Positions 16,505 to 24,698 of a DNA stretch of 64,000 nt are shown here, one piece after another. The stretch is from WRMS01 sp038562165. Its GTDB lineage: Bacteria; Bacillota; Peptococcia; DRI-13; UBA5745. The notes under the pieces are model-generated. The model was given only the letters and a program-made list of their open reading frames with translations, searched no databases and was not told the origin of the DNA. The translations under genes were made by a program, and so were the position numbers. Every line of letters starts with the position of its first letter. Position 1 is the stretch's first letter. The stretch spans positions 13,175 to 77,174 of the forward strand of contig JBCFAO010000016.1 in assembly GCA_038562165.1 (NCBI GenBank), given 5' to 3'.

Positions 16505-16634
16505 GGCTTGGCGGCTTGGCGGCTTGCCAGTTTGGGGAGGTTTGGCGGCTTGCCAGCTTGGGGCGGCTTGGCGGCTTTGCCAGTTTGGGGAGGTTTGGCG
16601 GCTTGCCAGCTTGGGGCGGCTTGGCGGCTTGCGA
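16505..16634. repeat. 53-bp direct tandem repeat
   Basis: About two and a half units built from GGCTTGCCAGYTTGGGG and TTGGCGG words; the block starting GCCAGTTTGG recurs after 53 bases (16526 and 16579), and a half-unit follows. No supported gene covers it, although open frames run through it because of its composition. It is part of the 611-base gap 16381-16991. Confidence 0.85.
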
Positions 16635-16670
16635 AAAATGTCAAACAATCTCGAAAAAGCGCATATTGAT

Positions 16671-16920
16671 TTTTTGAGCAAAAATGCAAGTTTGTAACGC
16701 CGATCACATCATTTTGCTCAAATTTTCAGGTTTAAAGCGGATCATTTCCTTTAAATAGTGGGCGCTTTTACTTCTGCCCCTAAATACAGTCAAATAGCGG
16801 TGCCGCTACCTTAACAAACCTGCATTTTTGCTCAGTTAGCCCAAGCGAACGAAGACAAACCTGCAATTTTGCTCAGTTAGCTAGCCACAAATGACCGCTA
16901 AACCTGCAACTTTGAACAGC
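16671..16920. repeat. dispersed 41-bp-period intergenic repeat, cluster A
   Basis: Copies of a core reading CCTGCATTTTTGCTCA, usually preceded by ACAAA and followed by GTTAG. One is inverted at 16674-16695; direct copies lie at 16814-16840 and 16855-16880 (exactly 41 bases apart), and a weaker one at 16898-16920. The rest of the gap has no gene I can support. Confidence 0.8.
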
Positions 16921-16991
16921 CGGCCGAAATCAGCAGTTGAAACTCGGAATGCCCTAGCACCACGAATGTCGTACCTGTTTCTGAGCTAAGT

Positions 16992-18758
16992 TTACTCAGT
17001 CCACTTCTTCCTTAATTCGCCTACCAAATAAAAGGAGCCGGTGCATAAAACCAGGTCTTTTTCCCCCGCCTGGACTATGGCCTCTTCCAGAGCCTGACGA
17101 CAATCTTCAATATAATCCACCCTGCCGGCGGCGCCGGTAAAGCCCCGGGCCAACTCCTGCCAATGGCCGGCTCTGGCGGATAAGGGTTTGGTAATAATGA
17201 CACTGCTGACCAACGCATCTAAATAGGAAGCAGCCTTAAGCCGGTCCTTGTCTTCCACCATGCCCATGACTAATATTACTTTTTCGTAATCCCGGCGGTT
17301 TTCTTGCAGCCAGGCCGCTAATTGATGCAGGCCGTCGGGATTGTGGGAGCCGTCCAGCACCACTTGGGGATGCTCCTGGACCAGTTCCAGGCGGCAAGGC
17401 CAGCTAACCTTTTGCAAACCACGGCGCAAAGCATCTTCCGTCAGAATTGCCTTCTGCCGGCTTGGCCTCAGGGCTGCTTTTTCCGGCACTGCCCCTTGCA
17501 GTACTGCCTCTTGCGGCGTTGCCTCTTCCGGCATTGCCTCTTGCGGCACCGTCTCTTGCGGCGTTGCCTCTTCCGGCACTGCCCTTTGCTCAAAAGCGCC
17601 GGTTCCGGCCAATATCTCCCAAGCCCGCACCACGCAAGCCAAATTGACGCATTGGTGCTGACCGGCCAGAGGCAGATAAAGCTTTTCATACGTTCCCACG
17701 GGCGTGGTCAAGGTCACTTCTTGGCCTGTGAGACCCAGGCTTTTTGTATGCCAGCTACATTCTTGCCAAACCTGAGACAAGGCAAGGGCAGCCGCCCCTG
17801 CTTGCTCCGCCTGCGCAGTTCCCTGGGCTTCTGCCCTCTCCTGCTCCGCTTTTGCAGCACCCGACACGCTTACCACTCCCGACGCCTTCACTGCTTCCGA
17901 CACGCTTACCACTCCCGGCGCCTTCACTGCTTCCGGCACGCTTACCACTCCCGGCGTGCTTGCCTTTTCCGGCGTGCTTGCGGTTCCCGACACCTTTGCG
18001 GCTTCCGGCGTGCTTGCGGCTTCCTGTACTTTCGCAAATTCCCGGCAAATCACCGCCAAAGCTGCCGGGTCGTCGCAAGCCGTTACCAGCGGGGTGCCGG
18101 CTTTGATGATGCCGGCCTTTTCGCCGGCAATTGCGGCGGTGGTATTGCCCAGAAAGCTTTCATGATCCAGAGAAATATTGGTGATAACGGTCATGAGGGG
18201 CCGGGGAATCACATTGGTGGCATCATAGCGTCCGCCCATACCTGTCTCCAGGACCAACACATCCACCTTTTGGCGGCAAAACCAGAGGAAGGCCATAGCC
18301 GTCAGTATCTCAAACTGGGTAGCCCGCCGGTCAAGAACTGCCGCCGTTCGCTGGGCCGCCGCCTCCGTTTCCGCCAGAAGGGCCAAAAGCTCTTGATCGC
18401 TGATCATGGCGCCGTTGACCCGAAAGCGTTCGTTATAGGAAATCAGGTGGGGAGAGGTATAGAGCCCGGTGCGCAAACCGGCCTCCCGCAGGCAGCTCTC
18501 CAGCATGGAGCAAACGGAGCCTTTGCCGTTGGTGCCGGCCACATGAATGACGGCCAGGTCTGCCTGAGGATTGCCCAACTGCCGGAGGAGCTCCAAAATA
18601 ACGGCCAGCCCCGGCTCAATACCAAAAGAAGAGACCCGTTCCAGGGCCTCCTCAAAAGTGGGCTGAGAGACTTTGTCCAGAGCCTTCATCCTATCCGTTT
18701 TATCTATTGCATTCATCTTATCCGTCTCATTCGTACTGGTCATATCTGCGTTATCCAT
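16992..18758 (-). CDS. folC: bifunctional folylpolyglutamate synthase/dihydrofolate synthase with repeat insertions
   Basis: FolC adds glutamates to folates using ATP. P-loop G-T-N-G-K-G-S near residue 75, the family S-P-H-L-I-S-Y-N-E-R loop and a C-terminal ligase domain with D-G-S-H-N-P-D are intact. At about 588 residues it is roughly 150 longer than usual. The excess is a repetitive N terminus (M-N-A-I-D-K, M-K-A-L-D-K), an Ala/Val/Ser/Pro insert at about 246-324 (12-residue unit G-V-V-S-V-x-E-A-V-K-A) and a Pro/Glu/Ala insert at about 390-434 (five-residue unit P-x-E-A-x), both in frame. The start at MDNADM is preferred since GAAGGG lies 6 bases upstream; the ATG at 18776 has no spacing. 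Confidence 0.93.
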   Translation of the reverse strand: MDNADMTSTNETDKMNAIDKTDRMKALDKVSQPTFEEALERVSSFGIEPGLAVILELLRQLGNPQADLAVIHVAGTNGKGSVCSMLESCLREAGLRTGLYTSPHLISYNERFRVNGAMISDQELLALLAETEAAAQRTAAVLDRRATQFEILTAMAFLWFCRQKVDVLVLETGMGGRYDATNVIPRPLMTVITNISLDHESFLGNTTAAIAGEKAGIIKAGTPLVTACDDPAALAVICREFAKVQEAASTPEAAKVSGTASTPEKASTPGVVSVPEAVKAPGVVSVSEAVKASGVVSVSGAAKAEQERAEAQGTAQAEQAGAAALALSQVWQECSWHTKSLGLTGQEVTLTTPVGTYEKLYLPLAGQHQCVNLACVVRAWEILAGTGAFEQRAVPEEATPQETVPQEAMPEEATPQEAVLQGAVPEKAALRPSRQKAILTEDALRRGLQKVSWPCRLELVQEHPQVVLDGSHNPDGLHQLAAWLQENRRDYEKVILVMGMVEDKDRLKAASYLDALVSSVIITKPLSARAGHWQELARGFTGAAGRVDYIEDCRQALEEAIVQAGEKDLVLCTGSFYLVGELRKKWTE

Positions 18759-18781
18759 AGATTTCCCTTCATCCATCCCTT

Positions 18782-18830
18782 AATCATCATCCTTCAATCA
18801 TCATCCTTCAATCATCATCCTTCAATCATC
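18782..18830. repeat. 14-bp tandem repeat between folC and valS
   Basis: AATCATCATCCTTC is repeated three times with a partial fourth copy in the short folC-valS gap. It adjoins the region encoding the repetitive FolC N terminus, so repeat expansion may have involved both. Confidence 0.85.
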
Positions 18831-18835
18831 GCCCT

Positions 18836-21541
18836 TTAATTTCCGAAAATCCCCAGCCGGGCTTCCAAAGCTTGCAAACGGTAGCGGGCGTCGGCCAGCT
18901 TCTCTTCTTCCTTGGCTATCACTTCTGCTGGAGCCTTGGCCCGGAAGCCTTCATTGCCCAGCTTGCCCTCCAAAGCCTTGATTTCGCCTTTGACTTTGTC
19001 CCCTTCCTTCTGGAGCCGGGCTTTTTCGGCCTGCATATCCACCAGGCCGGCCAAAGGCAAATAAATCTCAATACCCCGCACCAAGGCCGTCACCGCCTGG
19101 CCGGGCTTCTCATCGCTAAGGTCACCCAAGGTAATATTTTCAGCCGAGGCCAGGTTGGCCATATAACTGCGGCAGCTTGCCAGCAAGGTCTTCGTCTCGC
19201 CGTCGCCGGCAAGCATGATCAGATCCGCTTTCTTGCCGGGGCCCACGTTGAACTGACTTCTCAGGTTGCGGACGGCCTTCACCGCTTCCATCACCAGGGC
19301 CATAGCCGCCTCGGCGTCCTCATTCAGCAAAGCCGGCTCCCCTGCCGGCCAGGCCGTCAGCATAATCGTTTCCCCTTGGTGAGGCAAATGCTGCCACAGC
19401 TCCTCGGTGATAAAGGGCATAAAAGGATGGAGCAGAGATAGAGTACCTCTTAATGTCTCCGCCAAAGTCTTTTGCGCCCGGCGGCGGCTGGCTGCCGACT
19501 CCTTGCCGTAGAGGCGGGGCTTGATCAATTCGATATACCAGTCGCAGAACTCATCCCAAAGGAATTCGTAAATACGCTGGGCCGCCACGCCCAGATCATA
19601 TTCCTCCAGGGCTTGGGTCACCTCAAGAGCCGTGCGGTTGTAGCGGCTGATAATCCAGCGGTCGGCCAAATCCGGCTCGGCCAAATCCGACTCGGCGCCG
19701 CCGGCATTTTCGTCATAATCCGCCAGATGCATCAGGGCAAAACGGCTGGCATTCCAAATTTTATTGCAGAAATTCTTCGTGCCTTCCAGGCGCTCCTTTT
19801 GGAAGCGCAGATCATTGCCCGGGGTATTGCCGGTAACTAGAGTAAAGCGCAGGGTATCTGCACCGTAAGCTTCAATGATCTCAATGGGATCAATACCGTT
19901 GCCCAGCGATTTGCTCATCTTACGGCCTTGGGCATCCAGAATCAGACCGTGAATCAGCACATCATGAAAAGGCTGCTTGCCCATAAACTCCAGACCCAGG
20001 AAAGCCATTCTGGCCACCCAGAAAAAGATGATGTCCCGGCCGGTAACCAGTACAGAGGTGGGGTAATAGTAATTCAAATCCTCGGTGTTTTCCGGCCAGC
20101 CCATGGTGGAAAAAGGCCATAAGCCGGAGCTGAACCAAGTATCCAGCACATCGGGATCCTGCACCAATTTATGGCTGCCGCACTTGGGGCAGGCCGCAGG
20201 AGCCCCTTCCTTGGAGCAGATCACCTGGCCGCAATCTTGACAATACCAGACGGGAATACGGTGCCCCCACCAAAGCTGACGGCTGATGCACCAATCCCGC
20301 ACATTTTCCATCCAATTGGTGTAAACCTTGCTGAATCTGGCGGGCACGAACCGGATGCGGCCATCCTGTACCGCCTGCAAGGCCGGCTCCGCCAGGGGTT
20401 TCATTTTGACGAACCACTGCTTGGAAATCATAGGCTCCACTGTGGTATCGCAGCGGTAGCAATGGCCTACGGCGTGCTGGTGTTCCTCGATTTTTTCCAA
20501 AAGACCCAATGTCTCCAGGTCGGCCACAATCTGCTTCCTTGCTTCATACCGGTCCAAGCCTTCATACTTGCCGGCCAGGCCGTTCATTTTAGCCTCTTTG
20601 TCCATGACGGCAATCTGCTCTAAACCATGGCGCAGACCCGTCTCAAAATCATTGATATCATGAGCCGGCGTAATCTTCACCGCCCCGGTACCGAATTCCA
20701 AATCAACCATAGTATCGGCAATAATGGGGATTTCCTTATCCATCAGCGGCAGGATCACGGTTTTGCCCACCAGGCCTGCATAGCGGGGATCCTCGGGATG
20801 AACGGCTACCGCAGTGTCCCCCAGCATGGTTTCCGGCCTGGTGGTAGCCACTACCAGATAACGGCCGGGCTCATCCTTTACGGGGTAACGAATATGCCAA
20901 AGATGGCCCCCCTCATCCTCATGCTCCACCTCGATGTCGGAAATGGTGGTTTGGCATTTGGGGCACCAGTTGATTAAATAATTGCCCTGATAAATCAGGC
21001 CTTTTTCATATAACGCGGCAAAAACCTCCTGAACAGCTTTGGAACAGCCTTCGTCCAAGGTAAATCTTTCCCTGTCCCAATCGCAGCTACAGCCTAAAGT
21101 CCCCAACTGTTTGACAATACGGCTGTGGTATTTATCTTTCCATTCCCAGACCTGCTCCAAAAACTTTTCCCGGCCCAGATCGTATTTGCTTACCCCTTCC
21201 TGAGCCAGGGCCTCTTCCACCTTAGCCTGGGTGGCTATACCCGCATGATCGGTACCCGGCAGCCACAGGGTGTCATAGCCTTGCATCCGGCGAAAACGGG
21301 TTAAAATATCCTGCATGGTATTATCGATAGCATGGCCCAAATGCAAAGAACCGGTGACATTGGGGGGCGGCATCACAATAGAAAAGGGACCTTTAGGGCT
21401 TTTATCGGGAAAGGCGCCGTCGGCGGATTTTGTTGCCTTCGGCCCCTTAAAATAGCCTTTTTCCCGCCAGCTTTGGTACCAACGGTCCTCCACTTGCTTG
21501 GGATCATAAACGGTAGACAGGTTTTTGTTTTCTTCTTCCAC
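18836..21541 (-). CDS. valS: valyl-tRNA synthetase
   Basis: Class I synthetase, 901 residues, of typical length for bacterial ValRS. The HIGH-type motif is in P-P-N-V-T-G-S-L-H-L-G-H-A near residue 60, the K-M-S-K-S-L-G-N loop near 560, an editing (CP1) domain lies between, and the C-terminal coiled-coil arm (Q-A-E-K-A-R-L-Q-K-E-G) is present. Zinc-ribbon cysteines (C-P-K-C, C-Q-D-C...C-P-K-C) are visible in the CP1 and catalytic regions. It is followed by folC, a common Firmicute order. No T-box was found in the 134-base leader. Confidence 0.98.
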   Translation of the reverse strand: MEEENKNLSTVYDPKQVEDRWYQSWREKGYFKGPKATKSADGAFPDKSPKGPFSIVMPPPNVTGSLHLGHAIDNTMQDILTRFRRMQGYDTLWLPGTDHAGIATQAKVEEALAQEGVSKYDLGREKFLEQVWEWKDKYHSRIVKQLGTLGCSCDWDRERFTLDEGCSKAVQEVFAALYEKGLIYQGNYLINWCPKCQTTISDIEVEHEDEGGHLWHIRYPVKDEPGRYLVVATTRPETMLGDTAVAVHPEDPRYAGLVGKTVILPLMDKEIPIIADTMVDLEFGTGAVKITPAHDINDFETGLRHGLEQIAVMDKEAKMNGLAGKYEGLDRYEARKQIVADLETLGLLEKIEEHQHAVGHCYRCDTTVEPMISKQWFVKMKPLAEPALQAVQDGRIRFVPARFSKVYTNWMENVRDWCISRQLWWGHRIPVWYCQDCGQVICSKEGAPAACPKCGSHKLVQDPDVLDTWFSSGLWPFSTMGWPENTEDLNYYYPTSVLVTGRDIIFFWVARMAFLGLEFMGKQPFHDVLIHGLILDAQGRKMSKSLGNGIDPIEIIEAYGADTLRFTLVTGNTPGNDLRFQKERLEGTKNFCNKIWNASRFALMHLADYDENAGGAESDLAEPDLADRWIISRYNRTALEVTQALEEYDLGVAAQRIYEFLWDEFCDWYIELIKPRLYGKESAASRRRAQKTLAETLRGTLSLLHPFMPFITEELWQHLPHQGETIMLTAWPAGEPALLNEDAEAAMALVMEAVKAVRNLRSQFNVGPGKKADLIMLAGDGETKTLLASCRSYMANLASAENITLGDLSDEKPGQAVTALVRGIEIYLPLAGLVDMQAEKARLQKEGDKVKGEIKALEGKLGNEGFRAKAPAEVIAKEEEKLADARYRLQALEARLGIFGN

Positions 21542-21638
21542 GCTGGAATTCCCCCTATTCTTTGCTTTTGATCTATTACCGGTTTCGGCCGGATTGCTGT
21601 TATACTCATCTGCAATTCCGCCTGCACCTTTGGCGCAG

Positions 21639-21681
21639 TGGCAATTCTTAATTGCCAGATTAAAATATGTATATTTTAATC
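21639..21681. other. two adjacent perfect palindromes at the engB end
   Basis: 21639-21657 is TGGCAATTCTTAATTGCCA and 21658-21681 is a 24-bp inverted repeat with arms GATTAAAATAT and ATATTTTAATC. The second one includes the engB stop codon. They could form stacked hairpins in the engB-valS transcript (processing or attenuation) or be protein-binding sites. Confidence 0.6.
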
Positions 21682-22302
21682 ACAGGATTGCATAGGTTCT
21701 GTCTTTGCTGCCGCAGCCGCCCCAAGTCTTTCTTCAAGCCAGGCCGTCAACTCCTCTTTGCCTTGTCCGTTAATTGAAGAAAAGGCAATAACCGGCACCC
21801 CGGCCGGCAAGGACAAACCCTGACGAATCTGTTTGATCTGCTTGGGCCATTGGCCCCGGGACAGCTTGTCCGCCTTGTTTCCCACCACCAAAAGAGGGAA
21901 ATCATAATGAAGCAGCCATTCCATCATGGTCTGGTCGGAGCTCATGGGCGGGTGGCGCAAGTCCACCAATTGAATAATTCCGGCTATCTCTTTGCGGTCC
22001 GTCAAATACCGCTCAATAAAGCGACCCCAGCGGGCCCTGTCTTCCTTTGAAGTCTTGGCGTAGCCGTACCCCGGCAAGTCCACAAAAAACCATTCCTGAT
22101 TGATCTCATAGAAATTCAGGGTTTGGGTTTTGCCCGGCGTACTGCTGGTGCGGGCCAGGTTTTTTCTGTTGAGAAACGCATTGATCAGCGATGACTTGCC
22201 TACATTAGATCTGCCGGCCAAAGCAATTTCCGGCTTGCCGGCGGCGGGGTACTGGTCCGGCCCCACCGCCGTGGCAAATATATCCGCTTGCCGTATAATC
22301 AT
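21676..22302 (-). CDS. engB: ribosome-biogenesis GTPase YsxC/EngB
   Basis: Small GTPase needed for assembly of the large ribosomal subunit. 208 residues with G1 G-R-S-N-V-G-K-S near 31, G3 D-L-P-G-Y-G-Y-A-K near 75 (the family signature) and G4 N-K-A-D near 142. It overlaps the lon stop by 4 bases, the conserved lon-engB pairing of Firmicutes. Confidence 0.97.
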   Translation of the reverse strand: MIIRQADIFATAVGPDQYPAAGKPEIALAGRSNVGKSSLINAFLNRKNLARTSSTPGKTQTLNFYEINQEWFFVDLPGYGYAKTSKEDRARWGRFIERYLTDRKEIAGIIQLVDLRHPPMSSDQTMMEWLLHYDFPLLVVGNKADKLSRGQWPKQIKQIRQGLSLPAGVPVIAFSSINGQGKEELTAWLEERLGAAAAAKTEPMQSCD

Positions 22303-24626
22303 GATTTCACCAGCGCCTTCTCCAAAACTTCATCCATGGTTTCCACCAAGTGAAATTTTAGGGATTCGCGGACATTATCCGGAATATCTTCAAGATCTTT
22401 CTCATTTTCTTTCGGTAAAATAATGATTTTGCAGCCCGCCCGGTGGGCCGCCAGGATTTTCTCCTTGATGCCGCCTACGGGCAGCACCCGGCCCCGCAGG
22501 GTGATCTCACCGGTCATAGCGATATCGGCGTCCACCAGCTGCTCGGAAAGGGCCGAAGCCATAGCTGTGGCCATGGTAATGCCGGCGGAAGGGCCGTCTT
22601 TGGGGATGGCTCCCTCCGGTATATGAATATGAACGTCCATATCCTTATAGAAATTTTCGTCGATGCCCAGTTTGGCCGCCCGGGAGCGGATAAAGCTATA
22701 GCCGGCCTGAGCCGATTCCTTCATCACGTCTCCCAGCTTGCCCGTAAGGATCAGCTTGCCGGTGCCTTTCATCAGGCTGACTTCGATATGGAGAACCTCG
22801 CCTCCTACAGCCGTCCAGGCCAGGCCGTTGGCGGCCCCCAGCAGGTTGCCTTCCTGGGAATCCCGGTGGCGGTAGCGGGGTATGCCCAAATACTGCCGCA
22901 AAACTTTAGCATTTACCGTAACGGAGCGTTTCGTACCGTCGGCCACCTGCCGGGCGGATTTCCGGCAAATGCGGGCTATTTCCCGCTCCAAGCTCCGGAT
23001 ACCGGCTTCCCGGGTATAGTTGGAGATGACGGTTTTCAACTCCTCATCGCCGATTTTCATCTGGTTTTTTTTCAGGCCATTTTCTTTCATCTGCTTGGGC
23101 ACCAGATAGCGCCTGGCGATTTCCAGCTTCTCTTCCTCCGTATAGCCGGCCAGAGTGATCAGCTCCATCCGGTCCAGCAGAGGGGCGGGGATATTGTAAG
23201 CCACATTGGCCGTAACAATAAACAGTACCTTGGACAGATCAACGGGTATTTCAATGAAATGATCGCTGAAGGTGGAGTTTTGTTCCGGGTCCAGAACTTC
23301 CAGCAGAGCCGAAGAAGGATCGCCCCGGAAATCCATGCTCATTTTATCTACTTCGTCCAGCAAAAAAACGGGATTTTTCGTGCCGGCGGTACGCAGGCCC
23401 TGAATTACCCGGCCCGGTAAAGCCCCAACATAAGTCCGGCGATGTCCCCGAATCTCCGCTTCATCGCGGACGCCGCCCAAAGACATGCGGACAAATTTCC
23501 GGCCTAAAGCCCGGGCTACGGATTTGGCCAGGGAGGTTTTGCCCACTCCCGGCGGCCCCACCAGGCAAAGGATGGGTCCTTTGATGGTGTTGGTCAGCTT
23601 ACGGACAGCCAGATATTCCAATATCCGCTCCTTGGGCTTTTCCAAACCGTAATGATCTTCGGCCAGAATCTTTTCGGCCAGCAAAATGTCCAGATTATCC
23701 TCGGTCTCCTGCTGCCAGGGAATCATCAGCAACCAATCCAGATAATTGCGGACAACCGTAGCCTCCGCCACCATGGGGGGCATCTTTTCCAAACGTTCCA
23801 CTTCTTTGAGGGCTTTCTCCAGCCCCTCTTCGGGCATACCGGCTTCTTTCAACTTCTTACGGTATTCCTCAGCCTCCGCCAGCCGGTCTTCCTTCTCGCC
23901 CAGCTCTTTTTGAATGGCTTTGACCTGCTCCCGCAAATAATATTCTTTTTGATTTTTATCCAGTTGTTGCTTAACCTGAGCGCTGATTTTCCGCTCGATA
24001 TCCAATATCTCTAATTCCCGGCCCAGAATACCGGTGAGCAAATGCACCCGGTGGGCTACCGATAAAGTCTCTAATATTTTTTGGCGCTCCGGCAATTTTA
24101 AATTGACATGGGAGGCCACAAAATCGCAAAGCCGGCCTGGATCTTCGATGGAGGTGATTGCCGCCACCGATTCCGGCGTCACTTTTTTGCTGAGGCGGAC
24201 GTATTTCTCAAACTGCTCCGTCAAAGTCCGGGCAGCGGCCTCCATGATCAAGCTGCTTTCATCCTGATCCTCCACAAAAGTAAAAACGGCCTCCATGAAG
24301 CTGGTTTGCGCCGTCAATTCCTTTAAAGCCGCCCTGGCTGCGCCTTCCACCAGCACCCTTACCGTACCGCCGGGCAGCTTCAGCATCTGCTTGATATCCG
24401 CTACGGTACCTATCCTGTGCAAATCATCGATGCCGGGATCGTCCTGGTCGCTGTCTTTCTGGGCCAAAAGCAGAATCTGATTGCGGCTCATCATCGCTGC
24501 TTCCAAAGCTTTAATAGATTTCTCCCTGCCTACGTCCAAATGCATCATCATGCCGGGGTAAACAATGATTCCCCGCAAAGGCAGCAAAGGCAGCTCATAT
24601 ATCTTTTCGTCAGCGTAAGCTTCCAT
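22299..24626 (-). CDS. lon: ATP-dependent protease Lon
   Basis: Hexameric serine-lysine protease for misfolded and regulatory proteins. About 775 residues: an N-terminal substrate domain, a coiled-coil region, AAA+ module with G-P-P-G-V-G-K-T near 357 and F-L-L-D-E-V-D-K-M, and the protease domain with P-K-D-G-P-S-A-G-I (catalytic Ser) and G-G-I-K-E-K-I (catalytic Lys). The start MEAYAD is chosen because AAGGTG lies 8 bases upstream; the frame extends to 24647 without a site. It is co-oriented with lonB and engB. Confidence 0.97.
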   Translation of the reverse strand: MEAYADEKIYELPLLPLRGIIVYPGMMMHLDVGREKSIKALEAAMMSRNQILLLAQKDSDQDDPGIDDLHRIGTVADIKQMLKLPGGTVRVLVEGAARAALKELTAQTSFMEAVFTFVEDQDESSLIMEAAARTLTEQFEKYVRLSKKVTPESVAAITSIEDPGRLCDFVASHVNLKLPERQKILETLSVAHRVHLLTGILGRELEILDIERKISAQVKQQLDKNQKEYYLREQVKAIQKELGEKEDRLAEAEEYRKKLKEAGMPEEGLEKALKEVERLEKMPPMVAEATVVRNYLDWLLMIPWQQETEDNLDILLAEKILAEDHYGLEKPKERILEYLAVRKLTNTIKGPILCLVGPPGVGKTSLAKSVARALGRKFVRMSLGGVRDEAEIRGHRRTYVGALPGRVIQGLRTAGTKNPVFLLDEVDKMSMDFRGDPSSALLEVLDPEQNSTFSDHFIEIPVDLSKVLFIVTANVAYNIPAPLLDRMELITLAGYTEEEKLEIARRYLVPKQMKENGLKKNQMKIGDEELKTVISNYTREAGIRSLEREIARICRKSARQVADGTKRSVTVNAKVLRQYLGIPRYRHRDSQEGNLLGAANGLAWTAVGGEVLHIEVSLMKGTGKLILTGKLGDVMKESAQAGYSFIRSRAAKLGIDENFYKDMDVHIHIPEGAIPKDGPSAGITMATAMASALSEQLVDADIAMTGEITLRGRVLPVGGIKEKILAAHRAGCKIIILPKENEKDLEDIPDNVRESLKFHLVETMDEVLEKALVKS

Positions 24627-24698
24627 AATTTTATCACCTTCATTCAAATTAACATTGTAAATATATCATAGACGGCGTTTGCTGGCAATGATTTGCAT

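Noticed and set aside
16671..16920. Spaced repeats resembling a CRISPR array
   Set aside because: Copies are imperfect, spacers are short (about 13 bases) and alike, orientation changes between copies and no cas genes are near.
17322..18839. Long + strand open frame (505 codons) over folC
   Set aside because: It owes its length to the repeat inserts of folC and reads as low-complexity Arg/Leu/His; folC motifs are on the other strand.
21542..21638. T-box before valS
   Set aside because: No T-box sequence or terminator pair is present in the leader.
22443..23420. 325-codon + strand frame over lon
   Set aside because: Antisense shadow of the Lon AAA+ and protease regions.
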